Source: an uncultured Eubacteriales bacterium
Lineage (GTDB): Bacteria > Bacillota > Clostridia > Oscillospirales > CAG-272
DNA length: 17,203 bases
Direction: 5' to 3'
Assembly (NCBI GenBank): GCA_934385225.1
Contig: CAKRPQ010000037.1
Coordinates: 1-17,203 of the forward strand
Below are positions 6,137-14,545 of the stretch, in pieces. Position 1 is the first letter of the stretch. Each line of letters begins with the position of its first letter. The translations under genes and the position numbers were made by a program. Below the pieces are notes generated by a model. The model saw only the letters and a list, made by a program, of their open reading frames with translations, was not told where the DNA came from and ran no database searches.

Positions 6137-7954
6137 ATGCTGTTCGGAAAATACATAAACAAGTATTATGTAAAGTACTCGTATATGCTTCTTCTCGGCA
6201 TCGCGGCGCTTATCGTCGTCGATTATATGTCGCTCGCCATACCCGAGCTTTACCAGCTCGTCATTAACGGCGTGAATAACGGCACTGTCGTGAAGGACGG
6301 AATACAGTACGACTTCAATATGGATTTTCTGCTCGACAAGATCTGTAAGCCGATGATAATTATTATCGTCTCGCTTGTCGTCGGAAGATTTATCTGGCGT
6401 TACGGCTTCTGGGGAGCCTCTGTAAGGGTTGAGACAGACCTGCGCAGCCGTATGTTTGACCACTGTAAGGACCTCTCGCAGCAGTACTACCAGCAGAATA
6501 AGGTCGGTAACCTGATGTCGCTCTTCACGAACGACCTCGAAACGGTTCAGGACTGCTTCGGCTGGGGCGTAATGATGTTTTGCGACGCAGTCATACAGGG
6601 TATGCTTGCGCTTTTCAAAATGGCGAGAATGAATATCGTTCTCGCGTTTCTCTCGCTCATTCCTATGATACTTCTGCTTGTCGGAGGATTTATTCTCGAT
6701 AAGTACCTGACGCTGAAATGGGAGGAGAGACAGGAGGCTTTCTCGGCACTTTCCGACTTCTCGCAGGAGAGCTTTGCGGGAATCGCCGTAATAAAGGCGT
6801 TCGTCAAAGAGGGAAAAGAACTTCTCGCATTCCGCAAACTCAATAAAGACAGCGAAAAGGTCAATGTTGAGTTTACAAGACTTTCGGTAATGCTCGATAT
6901 CTGCGTTACCGTGTTCGTCGAATCCGTCATCTGCGTCATTCTCGGCTACGGCGGATATCTTGTCCACCGCGGCACGTTCAACGCAGGTCAGCTCGTCGAA
7001 TTTATCGGCTATTTCAACGCGATCGTCTGGCCTATAATGGCTGTCTCGCAGCTTATCGGTATGAGTTCGCGCGGAAAGGCTTCGCTTAAAAGAATAGGCG
7101 AACTTCTCGACGCGAAGATAGACGTAAAGGACGCGGAGGACGTTTCCGACGTCCCCGAAATAAAGGGCAATATCGAATTTAAGAACCTTACGTTCCGCTA
7201 TCCGGGTGCCGACTACGACGCGCTTCATAACGTCTCGTTCAAAATAAACGCGGGCGAAAACGTCGGCGTTATCGGAAGAACGGGCGCGGGTAAAACGACG
7301 ATAGTTGACCTTATTCTGCGCACATACAATGTCCCCGACGGTACTGTTTTCATCGACGGCAAGGATATAAACAGCCTGCCGATACGCACGGTGAGACGAA
7401 GCGCCGCCTACGTCCCGCAGGATAACTTCCTGTTCAGCGACACGATTGAAAACAACATTTCTTTTGCGACCGATGGCGGAAGCGACGACGATATTGTCAG
7501 AGCCGCCGAAATGTCCAACGTTCACGACAATATAATCGAATTTACCGACGGTTATAAGACCATTCTCGGCGAACGCGGAGTTACCGTTTCGGGCGGTCAG
7601 AAGCAGAGAATTTCGATCGCGCGCGCGCTTATGAAGAACGCGCCGATACTCATTCTCGATGACTCGGTTTCGGCGGTTGACGTAAAGACCGAGAAGAAGA
7701 TACTCGATAACCTCCGTTCTCTCCGCGCGGGCAAGACGACGATACTTATCGCGCACCGCGTAACGACGATAGAGAATATGGATAAGATCATATTCGTCGA
7801 CGACGGCACGGTTCTTGACGTCGGAACGCACGAGGAACTTTACAAAAGATGCCGCGAATACCGCATAACGGTCGATCTCCAAAAGCTGGACGACGCCGAG
7901 GAGGCGCAGAACGTGCCGCATACCGCGGCAGAACCGAAAGGCGGTGAGGCATAA
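6137..7954 (+). CDS. ABC exporter half-transporter, subunit with degenerate ATPase site (BmrC/LmrC/TM287-like)
   Basis: This 605-residue protein fuses a six-helix ABC type-1 exporter membrane domain (about 15-310) to an ATP-binding domain (about 345-585). It has Walker A GRTGAGKTT (380-388), Q-loop Gln428, signature VSGGQ (484-488), Walker B ILILDD (504-509) and H-loop His540. The residue after the Walker B aspartate is Asp509, where active ATPases have glutamate, so its own ATP site should hydrolyse poorly. This is the pattern of one partner in heterodimeric multidrug or lipid exporters. The ribosome-binding site AAAGGAG lies six bases before ATG. The stop overlaps the next gene's start as TAATG, so both subunits are made together. 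The upstream leader peptide region may control both. Substrate unknown; drugs, peptides or lipids are usual for the family. Confidence 0.94.
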   Translation: MLFGKYINKYYVKYSYMLLLGIAALIVVDYMSLAIPELYQLVINGVNNGTVVKDGIQYDFNMDFLLDKICKPMIIIIVSLVVGRFIWRYGFWGASVRVETDLRSRMFDHCKDLSQQYYQQNKVGNLMSLFTNDLETVQDCFGWGVMMFCDAVIQGMLALFKMARMNIVLAFLSLIPMILLLVGGFILDKYLTLKWEERQEAFSALSDFSQESFAGIAVIKAFVKEGKELLAFRKLNKDSEKVNVEFTRLSVMLDICVTVFVESVICVILGYGGYLVHRGTFNAGQLVEFIGYFNAIVWPIMAVSQLIGMSSRGKASLKRIGELLDAKIDVKDAEDVSDVPEIKGNIEFKNLTFRYPGADYDALHNVSFKINAGENVGVIGRTGAGKTTIVDLILRTYNVPDGTVFIDGKDINSLPIRTVRRSAAYVPQDNFLFSDTIENNISFATDGGSDDDIVRAAEMSNVHDNIIEFTDGYKTILGERGVTVSGGQKQRISIARALMKNAPILILDDSVSAVDVKTEKKILDNLRSLRAGKTTILIAHRVTTIENMDKIIFVDDGTVLDVGTHEELYKRCREYRITVDLQKLDDAEEAQNVPHTAAEPKGGEA

Positions 7955-9858
7955 TGTCATTTTACGAATACTATCCTCTCATAGCCGCAGGCGCCGTTAT
8001 CGGAACGCTTTCGATAATATTCATCGTCGCTTTCCTCTCCGTGAAGGATAAGAAGAGCGAAATGGGCTTTGAGAGAAATATGAAGGACTCCGAAATATGC
8101 CGCAGGCTTCTCGTCTACGCAAAGCCGCATATAAAGAGCTTCCTTTTCGTCCTTTTCCTTATGATGTTCTCGATAGCGTACGATATTATATCGCCGCTCC
8201 TTATCGGTAACATTGAGGAGATGGTAAAGCACGATTTTGAGATGAGCGGGCTTATCTCCTACGTTATAATCTACGCGGGAATACTTGTCGTGTCGCTTGT
8301 CTGCACCTATTTTGAGGCGATGATCCTCCAAAGGACGGGTCAGAAGATACTTACCACACTTCGCGAGGACATATTCACGCACATAGAGAGCCTCTCGCAC
8401 GCGCAGTTAAACGAAATTCCAGTCGGAAAGCTCGTTACGCGCGTGACGAACGATACGAACGCTATTTCGATGATGTTCACGGATATTCTCGTAAACCTTA
8501 TAAAGAATATCTTCGTCGTTCTCGGCGTTCTCGTCGCGATGATGCTCCTTAACTACGGACTCACGCTTATGGTTCTCTGCTTTGTGCCGTTCATTGCGCT
8601 GTTTTCGGTCATATTCCGTAAATTTTCGCGCAGAGCCTACCGCAAAGTAAAGGACGGAACGACGGATATAAACACGTTCCTTTCGGAAAACCTTTCGGGT
8701 ATGAAGATCATTCAGATATTCAACCGCGAGGATCGCAAGAAAGAGGAATTTGAAAAGAAAAATAAGTACCTCGGACGAGCAAAGGGGACGGAAATGGTCG
8801 TCTTTGCGATATTCAGACCGATAGTTTATATGCTCTACATAACGTCGATAATGTGCCTCTTCTACCTCGGCGGCAGAGGATACATAAAGGATACGACGAT
8901 GTTCGGTCAGACGCTCACGAGCGGAACGATAGTCTCGTTCTATATGTACATATCCAAATTTTTCAACCCTATCCAGAGCCTTGCGGAGCAGTTCAACAGG
9001 CTGCAATCCGCGTTTGCATCGGGCGAGAAGATATTCACGATAATGGATATCGAACCGAGTGTCGTCGACGAGCCGGACGCGATAGAGCTTGACAAGGTAA
9101 ATGGCGATATCGAGTTCCGCGATGTCTGGTTTGCTTACGTCGGCGAGGAATGGGTGCTTAAAGGCGTTTCCTTTAAGGTAAAAGCGGGGCAGACCGTTGC
9201 GTTTGTCGGCTCAACGGGATCGGGCAAAACGACGATACTTTCGCTCATCTGCCGTAATTACGATATTCAGAAAGGGCAGATACTCATTGACGGCATCGAC
9301 ATAAAGCACATAAAAATCGCGTCGCTCCGCAGGCACTTCGGGCAGATGCTTCAAGATGTGTTCCTGTTCTCGGGAACGATACGCAGTAATATACTGCTTC
9401 GTATGGACGGCGTCAGCGACGAGGAAGTCATGAAAGCCTGCCGCTACGTCAATGCCGATAAGATAATCGAAAAGCTCCCGAAAGGACTTGACGAGGAGGT
9501 CCGCGAAAGAGGAAACAACTTCTCCGCAGGTCAGAGACAGCTCATATCCTTTGCGAGAACGATAATCCATAAGCCAGAAATTATGATTCTTGACGAGGCA
9601 ACGTCGAATATAGACACCGAAACCGAGGTGCTTATACAGGATTCGCTCGAAAAGATGATGAATATCGGAACGCTCCTTATGGTTGCACACCGACTTTCGA
9701 CGATACAGCACGCCGATAACATAATAATGCTCTCGCACGGCAGAATAGTTGAGGAGGGTTCGCACGCCGAGCTTCTCGAAAAGAAGGGCAGATACTACGG
9801 ACTTTATATGCTCCAATATGACAGGCATCGCCTGAAAGCGGAGCAGAAGAAAGCGTAA
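7954..9858 (+). CDS. ABC exporter half-transporter, catalytic partner subunit (BmrD/LmrD/TM288-like)
   Basis: This 634-residue partner has an additional hydrophobic N-terminal segment (about 8-30) before the six-helix exporter domain (about 55-350). The nucleotide-binding domain (about 385-620) shows Walker A GSTGSGKTT (419-427), Q-loop Gln467, Walker B IMILDE with catalytic Glu548, and H-loop His579. Its signature is FSAGQ (523-527) where the consensus is LSGGQ. In the heterodimer, this altered signature pairs with the degenerate Walker B of the first subunit, while its intact Walker motifs pair with that subunit's good VSGGQ. One dead and one live ATP site result, exactly as in TM287/288 and BmrCD. 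Its ATG overlaps the first subunit's stop. A strong terminator follows 21 bases after its stop. Confidence 0.94.
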   Translation: MSFYEYYPLIAAGAVIGTLSIIFIVAFLSVKDKKSEMGFERNMKDSEICRRLLVYAKPHIKSFLFVLFLMMFSIAYDIISPLLIGNIEEMVKHDFEMSGLISYVIIYAGILVVSLVCTYFEAMILQRTGQKILTTLREDIFTHIESLSHAQLNEIPVGKLVTRVTNDTNAISMMFTDILVNLIKNIFVVLGVLVAMMLLNYGLTLMVLCFVPFIALFSVIFRKFSRRAYRKVKDGTTDINTFLSENLSGMKIIQIFNREDRKKEEFEKKNKYLGRAKGTEMVVFAIFRPIVYMLYITSIMCLFYLGGRGYIKDTTMFGQTLTSGTIVSFYMYISKFFNPIQSLAEQFNRLQSAFASGEKIFTIMDIEPSVVDEPDAIELDKVNGDIEFRDVWFAYVGEEWVLKGVSFKVKAGQTVAFVGSTGSGKTTILSLICRNYDIQKGQILIDGIDIKHIKIASLRRHFGQMLQDVFLFSGTIRSNILLRMDGVSDEEVMKACRYVNADKIIEKLPKGLDEEVRERGNNFSAGQRQLISFARTIIHKPEIMILDEATSNIDTETEVLIQDSLEKMMNIGTLLMVAHRLSTIQHADNIIMLSHGRIVEEGSHAELLEKKGRYYGLYMLQYDRHRLKAEQKKA

Positions 9859-9879
9859 AATTTTGACATACCGATAAAT

Positions 9880-9915
9880 AAGAACACCCGCCTTTGGCGG
9901 GTGTTCTTGTTTTTG
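9880..9915. terminator. Strong bidirectional terminator between convergent ABC and flavodiiron genes
   Basis: A perfect 13-bp stem (9880-9892 with 9896-9908) with a TTT loop is followed by GTTTTTG on the plus strand and by TTATTTAT on the minus strand. It serves the ABC operon (stop 9858) and the convergent flavodiiron gene (stop 9923). Confidence 0.9.
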
Positions 9916-9922
9916 TGCCGTA

Positions 9923-11725
9923 TTATTTTATCTCTTCAAAATCCGCCGCACCGTGCTTGCAGAGCGGGCAGATGAAGTCGTCGGGGAGAACGTCACCTTC
10001 GTAAACGTAGCCGCAGACCTTGCAGACAAAGCCTTTTTTGCCCTCAGTTTCGGGCTTCGGCTTCACGTTTTCGTGATAGTAGGCGTAGGTCATTGTCGGC
10101 ACGTCGCTTATCGTGCGCGCTTCGGTGACGGAGCAGATGAACATTCCGTGCGAGCCGAGGTCAACGTATTCGTCGACGGAGAGGGAGAGAAACGCGTTTA
10201 TATATTTCGGCAGGATCGCAAGACCGTTTGACGCATATATGGGAGTAATTCCCGCGAATTTGTCGGTGTTTCTTCCGCTTTTGAAGCCGAACGTCTCAAA
10301 AACAGAGAACGGCGCGTCTGTCGAGAGGCAGTTTACGTTCATTTTGCCCGTCTGCTTTATGACGTGGTGCGAGTAGTTCGCCTTGTTTATCGTCACGGCA
10401 ATGCGCGCGGGCGAGTCGGATACCTGCGAGACGGTGTTTACGATAAGACCGTTGTCTCGCGTGCCGTCGTTTGATGTCACGACGTAAAGACCGTAGCCGA
10501 TGCGGAAAAGTGCGCTCATATCGTTCTTTGCCGCAGAGTCGCCCGAAAGCGCAACGTATTCACGGCATAATTCGTTCGCCATTTCGCCTATTTCTTCTTT
10601 GTTCTGCGCCGTCATTGCGGATTTTATCGTGACGGCGGTGTTTGTAAATGTGATGTTTTTGCTGTTCTCAAACATTCTGCGCATCAGCTTTGCCGCCTGT
10701 GGCGCCCAAGAGCCGTTTTCGATAAGCCCGACGGTGCGGTTTCTGTATCCGCGTTCGGTTAGGTTGTCGATAAACTGCTTCATGAACGGGAAAAGCTCCG
10801 CATTGTAAGTCGTCGTTGCGAGAACAAGCTTGCCGTATCTGAACGCGTCCTCAACAGCCTCGGACATATCCGTGCGCGCAAGGTCGTGAACGACTACTTT
10901 CGGACAACCGAGCGATTTGAGCCTGTCTTCAAGCAGAATAACAGCCTTTTTCGTGTTTCCGTAAACGGACGTGTAGGCGATGCAGATGCCGTCCGTTTCG
11001 GGTTCGTAGCGCGACCAGATGTCGTAAAGTTCGATGTAGTGACCGAGGTTTTCGGTGAGAACGGGACCGTGGAGCGGGCAGATAATGCCTATATCAAGCT
11101 CCGCCGCCTGCTTTAAGAGCGTCTGCACCTGTGCGCCGTACTTGCCGACGATGCCGAAGTAGTAGCGTCTTGCCTCGCAGTCCCAGTCCTCTTCCGCGTC
11201 GAGTGCGCCGAATTTGCCGAAGCCGTCGGCGGAGAAAAGAACCTTGTCGGTGCTGTCGTATGTGACCATAACCTCAGGCCAGTGAACCATCGGTGCGAAA
11301 ACGAAGGTCAGATTGTGACGTCCGAGCGAAAGAGTTCCGCCGTCCGTGACGGTGACTTTGTTTTTCGCGATGTCCGAACCGAAAAAGCTGTTCATCATAG
11401 CGAAAGTCTTTGCGTTCGCGACAACGGCTGTTTCGGGGTAGATGTCAAGAAAGTTTTCGATGTTTGCCGAGTGGTCGGGTTCCATGTGCTGAACTATCAG
11501 ATAGTCGGGTTTTCTTTCGCCGAGGACGCGCGCGAGGTTGTCGAGCCAGTCGTGCGTGAATTTTGCGTCCACGGTGTCAAAAACGGCGATCTTTTCGTCG
11601 AGAATGACGTATGAATTGTATGCCATACCGTTCGGAACGCGGTATTGCCCTTCAAAAAGGTCTGTTTCGTGATCGTTTACGCCGACGTAGCGTATGTCGT
11701 CTGTAATTCTGACTTCCGTTTTCAT
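9923..11725 (-). CDS. Flavodiiron protein with fused flavin reductase and short rubredoxin domains
   Basis: This 600-residue cytoplasmic enzyme should reduce O2 to water, or NO to N2O, to protect an anaerobe. The metallo-beta-lactamase-like domain (about 1-245) has the diiron ligands: His80, Glu82, Asp84, His85 in HMEPDH, plus His148, Asp167 and His219. A flavodoxin domain (about 247-390) has the FMN loop YTSVYGNTKKA. A flavin-reductase-like domain (about 405-550) follows. A C-terminal rubredoxin-like site has Cys568, Cys571, Cys586 and Cys589. The rubredoxin is the short type, with 14 residues between its Cys pairs as in rubrerythrin and not the roughly 26-30 of classical rubredoxins. Fusing electron donors to the core suggests direct reduction with few partners. 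AAAGGAG precedes the ATG closely. It follows homoserine dehydrogenase by 92 bases; no clear separate promoter was found, so both read-through and an own promoter remain possible. Confidence 0.95.
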   Translation of the reverse strand: MKTEVRITDDIRYVGVNDHETDLFEGQYRVPNGMAYNSYVILDEKIAVFDTVDAKFTHDWLDNLARVLGERKPDYLIVQHMEPDHSANIENFLDIYPETAVVANAKTFAMMNSFFGSDIAKNKVTVTDGGTLSLGRHNLTFVFAPMVHWPEVMVTYDSTDKVLFSADGFGKFGALDAEEDWDCEARRYYFGIVGKYGAQVQTLLKQAAELDIGIICPLHGPVLTENLGHYIELYDIWSRYEPETDGICIAYTSVYGNTKKAVILLEDRLKSLGCPKVVVHDLARTDMSEAVEDAFRYGKLVLATTTYNAELFPFMKQFIDNLTERGYRNRTVGLIENGSWAPQAAKLMRRMFENSKNITFTNTAVTIKSAMTAQNKEEIGEMANELCREYVALSGDSAAKNDMSALFRIGYGLYVVTSNDGTRDNGLIVNTVSQVSDSPARIAVTINKANYSHHVIKQTGKMNVNCLSTDAPFSVFETFGFKSGRNTDKFAGITPIYASNGLAILPKYINAFLSLSVDEYVDLGSHGMFICSVTEARTISDVPTMTYAYYHENVKPKPETEGKKGFVCKVCGYVYEGDVLPDDFICPLCKHGAADFEEIK

Positions 11726-11817
11726 TTTTATCTCCTTTATGTGATGATTTTTTGTCGGTTTTATTATTTCCGTGTGCTTTTCCGAATAATCATAATCGGC
11801 AGAAGCTGTCTTTTTGT

Positions 11818-13011
11818 TTACATGGTTCTTATGTGTGACGCGATGTCAAGACCGTGCGAGGAGACTGTTTCGCGGAATTCTTTTTCGCTTATCGGTTCTG
11901 TTATAAACGCGTTTTCGCTTATGATGTCTGCATTTGGGAAAATCGCCGAAATATCGGCGGGACGCGCGAGCCTGACAAAACAGCGGCATACGTAGCCGTT
12001 AAAATCGGCGATGTCGCTTTCGGCAGCGTTCGTCCAGTGAGCGCTTACCGCACTTTTCGCGTCTTTTACGGCGATGTCGATAACGTCCGAAACGACCGCG
12101 CTCGCCGTCGGCAGTTTGCCCGCGCCTCTTCCGTAGAACATAGCGTCGCCGAGCATATCGCACGAGACGAGAATGCCGTTAAATACGTCTGAAACGTCGT
12201 GCAGAGGATTTTCGCGCGGGACGAGTCTCGGCGCGACAAAAGCGAGAATTTTACCGCTTTTTTCATCTTCCTCCGCGTGACCGATCAGCTTTATCGTATA
12301 ACCGCGTTTTCCCGCGAGCAGTACGTCTTCGGACGCTATTTTTGTTATGCCCTCCGTGTGGATTTTCGAGGGCGGAATGAGCTTTCCGTATGCGAGTGCC
12401 GCGAGAATTACAATCTTTCTTGCCGCATCGTGACCTTCGATGTCCGCCGTCGGGTCAGCCTCTGCGTAGCCGTTTGCCTGCGCCGCGCGTAGCGCGTCCT
12501 CAAATGACGTGCCTTTTTCCGACATTTCGGTGATTATGTAGTTGGTCGTTCCGTTGAGAATGCCCGAAATGCTCTCGGTTCTGTTCTGCGCAAGGTCGCT
12601 CATAAGCGGCTTTATTATCGGTATGCCGCCGCCTACGCTCGCCTCAAAAAGGTATCTCGCGCCATGTTTTTTCGCTGTTTCGAGAAGAGACGTGCCGAAT
12701 TCCGCAACAACGAGCTTGTTCGACGTGACAACATTTTTTCCCTTTTCGAGTGCTGCTTTTGAAAAATCAAACGCGGGGTGCGCACCGCCCATACATTCGA
12801 TAACGGTGTCTATGCCGTCGTCGGCAAGAATTTCGTCAAAATTATGCGTTATAAGGCTGGCAAACGGACTGCCTTCAAAGTCGCGCAGATCGAGAATTTT
12901 CGCAATTTCAATGTCCGCACCCGTTTTTTTCTTTATAATATCCCTGTTTTTTGTGATGACCTCGGCAGTGCCGCTTCCGACAACGCCGAAGCCGAGAATT
13001 GCAACTTTCAT
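11818..13011 (-). CDS. hom: Homoserine dehydrogenase with an eroded ACT-like tail
   Basis: The enzyme reduces aspartate semialdehyde to homoserine with NAD(P)H, on the route to threonine and methionine. The open frame extends upstream to 13044, but I choose the internal ATG at 13011. It begins MKVAILGFGVVGSG and has GGGAG six bases before it, while the extra eleven codons have none. The protein is then 397 residues. It has the dinucleotide motif GFGVVG (7-12), TSNK (96-99), LNGTTNYI (152-159) and DPTADIEGHDAARK with the likely catalytic Lys199. The last 60 residues (about 338-397) look like a shortened ACT domain: an opening strand (YVCRCFVRL) and a closing AFITEPISEKEF remain while the middle is missing. 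Threonine feedback may therefore be weak or absent. No other threonine-pathway gene is adjacent. Its promoter faces away from the DUF4364 gene. Confidence 0.94.
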   Translation of the reverse strand: MKVAILGFGVVGSGTAEVITKNRDIIKKKTGADIEIAKILDLRDFEGSPFASLITHNFDEILADDGIDTVIECMGGAHPAFDFSKAALEKGKNVVTSNKLVVAEFGTSLLETAKKHGARYLFEASVGGGIPIIKPLMSDLAQNRTESISGILNGTTNYIITEMSEKGTSFEDALRAAQANGYAEADPTADIEGHDAARKIVILAALAYGKLIPPSKIHTEGITKIASEDVLLAGKRGYTIKLIGHAEEDEKSGKILAFVAPRLVPRENPLHDVSDVFNGILVSCDMLGDAMFYGRGAGKLPTASAVVSDVIDIAVKDAKSAVSAHWTNAAESDIADFNGYVCRCFVRLARPADISAIFPNADIISENAFITEPISEKEFRETVSSHGLDIASHIRTM

Positions 13012-13048
13012 CGTTTTCTCCCGAATTTCGATAATAAAATACACTATA

Positions 13049-13077
13049 ATGATACCATATTTGATTTGTTTTGTAAA
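13049..13077 (-). promoter_or_regulatory. Sigma-A promoter of hom
   Basis: On the minus strand TTTACA (13072-13077), 17 bases, TATCAT (13049-13054), with TGG before the -10. The leader to the chosen ATG at 13011 is about 30 bases, and the chosen start plus ribosome-binding site fit this transcript; the upstream ATG at 13044 would fall at or before the predicted transcript start, which supports the shorter protein. Confidence 0.65.
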
Positions 13078-13097
13078 GAAAATTCACGAAAAATATA

Positions 13098-13126
13098 TTG
13101 AAATTTTTTTAGCGGTGCGGTAAAAT
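13098..13126 (+). promoter_or_regulatory. Sigma-A promoter of the DUF4364 gene
   Basis: TTGAAA (13098-13103), 17 bases, TAAAAT (13121-13126). The transcript would start near 13133 and enter the AAAGGAG ribosome-binding site (13139-13145) almost at once. This divergent pair with hom shares a roughly 140-bp AT-rich intergenic region. Confidence 0.65.
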
Positions 13127-13149
13127 ATAGGTAACGCGAAAGGAGTGAT

Positions 13150-13701
13150 ATGATGAGTTCACCGATAGGCGGAAAAAATAATGTGAAGATATTCGTTCTC
13201 TACCTTATGGAGAATATAAATTACCCGATAGATTTCTGCACGATAAACGACGTCGTAATGCAGACGGATTATGTGATGTACCTTGATTTTGCCGAGTGCT
13301 TCTACGAGATGGTCGATGCGGGACTGATCCTTGAAACGAAGAAGGACGGCGAGACCTATTATTACGTTTCGGATAAGGGCAGGCTCGTTGCGCGCGAGAT
13401 GAAGAGCAATATTCTCGGCAGTATCCTTAACGAGAGCCTCAGGTATGCGCTCAGGTATATCGACTTCAAGAAGCGCGGTGTGACGTCGAAGTGTTCGTCC
13501 GAACAGCTTGACGACGGCAGATATAAAATTGAGTGTTCGCTCACCGAAAAGGGCGTTGTTATCTATTCGACGATGCTCGTGGTCGATACCGAGGAGAGAG
13601 CCGAGAAAATGAAGGAATATTTCCGTGACCGCCCGGATGCTGTTTATCGCGGCGTGACCGCTATTCTCGCGGGTGAGGTAAACTATCTTTTTAACGATTG
13701 A
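13150..13701 (+). CDS. DUF4364 family protein (winged-helix-like, unknown function)
   Basis: This 183-residue soluble protein matches the DUF4364 family, which is common in Clostridia and has no established function. The N-terminal 80 residues (IFVLYLMENINYPIDFCTIN, then YYYVSDKGRLVAREM) look like a winged helix with a wing and following helix. The C-terminal half has two strand-rich stretches (KIECSLTEKGVVIYST, then VDTEERAEKMKEYF). Two in-frame ATGs stand at 13150 and 13153. The AAAGGAG at 13139-13145 is four and seven bases from them, so the second may be the one used; the protein would differ by one residue. It is followed by the sigma-factor gene 160 bases on, which has its own promoter. 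A transcription-related role is possible from fold and neighbour, not shown. Confidence 0.85.
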   Translation: MMSSPIGGKNNVKIFVLYLMENINYPIDFCTINDVVMQTDYVMYLDFAECFYEMVDAGLILETKKDGETYYYVSDKGRLVAREMKSNILGSILNESLRYALRYIDFKKRGVTSKCSSEQLDDGRYKIECSLTEKGVVIYSTMLVVDTEERAEKMKEYFRDRPDAVYRGVTAILAGEVNYLFND

Positions 13702-13797
13702 TACAAAAAAACACGGATTTATAATAAAAATATCGAATATCCGCAAGAAAAAAATAATTTTTGTTGATTTTGACGATAAATTATTGATGTAAAAGTA

Positions 13798-13825
13798 TTG
13801 ACATTGTTAAAAATAATGGTATAAT
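13798..13825 (+). promoter_or_regulatory. Near-perfect extended -10 promoter of the sigma-factor gene
   Basis: TTGACA (13798-13803), 16 bases, TATAAT (13820-13825), with TG at 13817-13818 giving an extended -10. Both hexamers are perfect. The start point would be about 13832, leaving a leader of about 30 bases. Such a strong promoter contrasts with the poorly spaced ribosome-binding site downstream. Confidence 0.8.
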
Positions 13826-13861
13826 ATTAAGTGAACAAATTACAGGAGTCCGCGATATTTT

Positions 13862-14485
13862 ATGATGCCCGAAAAGGATAGAGAAATAAAAAAATCCGCA
13901 GACAAAAGTGAATTGTTCGGTCTTATAAAGGCGTACAGAGAGGACGACGAAGCGGCGTTTGACCGCCTCGCTGAAATGTACGAGCCCCTTATCGGAAGTA
14001 TGGTCGGTGACTGCGTGTCGCGTTCGGACGGACTTCTCGAAAGGGACGACGTAAAACAGTATGCGCTTATCGCTTTTTCAAAGGCGGTTCTGACCTATGA
14101 TATGGGGCAGGAAAGCGTGTCGTTCGGGCTGTATGCGAAAATATGTATAGGCAACGCTCTTGCGTCGAGGGCGCGTATGGTAAAGCGCAGAAACGTGGAG
14201 ATACTTCCGATGGACGAGGACGCCGAAAACGTGCTTGCACACGGCGATTCGGACGGCGTCGGCGATCTCGCGCACGATATTATCGACAAGGAGAATGTTG
14301 CGATTTTAAGTGAACTGATTAAAAGCACTCTGTCAGATTTTGAAAATGAGGTATTCTGGTTATTTGCCGGCGGTCATTCTTCGTCAGAAATTGCCTACAA
14401 GCTCGGGAAAACGGAAAAATCTGTTGACAATGCGATTTTCAGGGCAAAGAACAAACTAAAAGCAGTATTAAACGGCTCTAAATGA
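13862..14485 (+). CDS. Sigma-70 family RNA polymerase sigma factor, SigH-like
   Basis: This 207-residue sigma factor has regions 2 and 4 only. Region 2 (about 25-110) includes DEAAFDRLAEMYEPLIGSMV, LERDDVKQYALIAFSKAVL and FGLYAKICIGNALASRARM. Region 4 (about 158-205) includes LSDFENEVFWLFAGGHSSSEIA and EKSVDNAIFRAKNKLKAVL. The ending closely matches the SigH (Spo0H) pattern KSIDNALQRVKRKL, so it is closer to SigH than to ECF factors. Known SigH directs early-sporulation or competence genes; whether this one does is unknown. Start choice is uncertain: ATGs at 13862 and 13865 both lie far from AGGAG (13844-13848), with gaps of 13 and 16 bases, so translation should be inefficient or aided by RNA folding. 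The zinc-ribbon gene follows after 60 bases and is probably co-transcribed. Confidence 0.88.
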   Translation: MMPEKDREIKKSADKSELFGLIKAYREDDEAAFDRLAEMYEPLIGSMVGDCVSRSDGLLERDDVKQYALIAFSKAVLTYDMGQESVSFGLYAKICIGNALASRARMVKRRNVEILPMDEDAENVLAHGDSDGVGDLAHDIIDKENVAILSELIKSTLSDFENEVFWLFAGGHSSSEIAYKLGKTEKSVDNAIFRAKNKLKAVLNGSK

Positions 14486-14502
14486 GACGATTTAATAAAA
14501 TA

Positions 14503-14519
14503 TGTCCGAAAGACGGACA
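14503..14519 (+). other. Intercistronic hairpin between sigma factor and zinc-ribbon genes
   Basis: TGTCCG (14503-14508) pairs with CGGACA (14514-14519) around an AAAGA loop. No U-run follows, so it is not a terminator. It may be an mRNA-processing or stability element that lets the downstream gene be expressed at a different level. Confidence 0.4.
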
Positions 14520-14545
14520 AGCATCACAAAGTGAGGTAAAAGGCA

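Noticed and set aside
6038..7960. A 640-codon open frame opposite the first ABC gene
   Set aside because: It mirrors a clear ABC exporter reading frame over its whole length and shows only basic, low-complexity sequence.
13012..13044. Upstream ATG giving an 11-residue extension of homoserine dehydrogenase
   Set aside because: No ribosome-binding site precedes it, it falls at or before the predicted transcript start, and the dinucleotide-binding fold begins directly at the internal ATG.
14503..14519. Terminator between the sigma factor and zinc-ribbon genes
   Set aside because: The six-pair hairpin is followed by AGCATCAC and not by a U-run.
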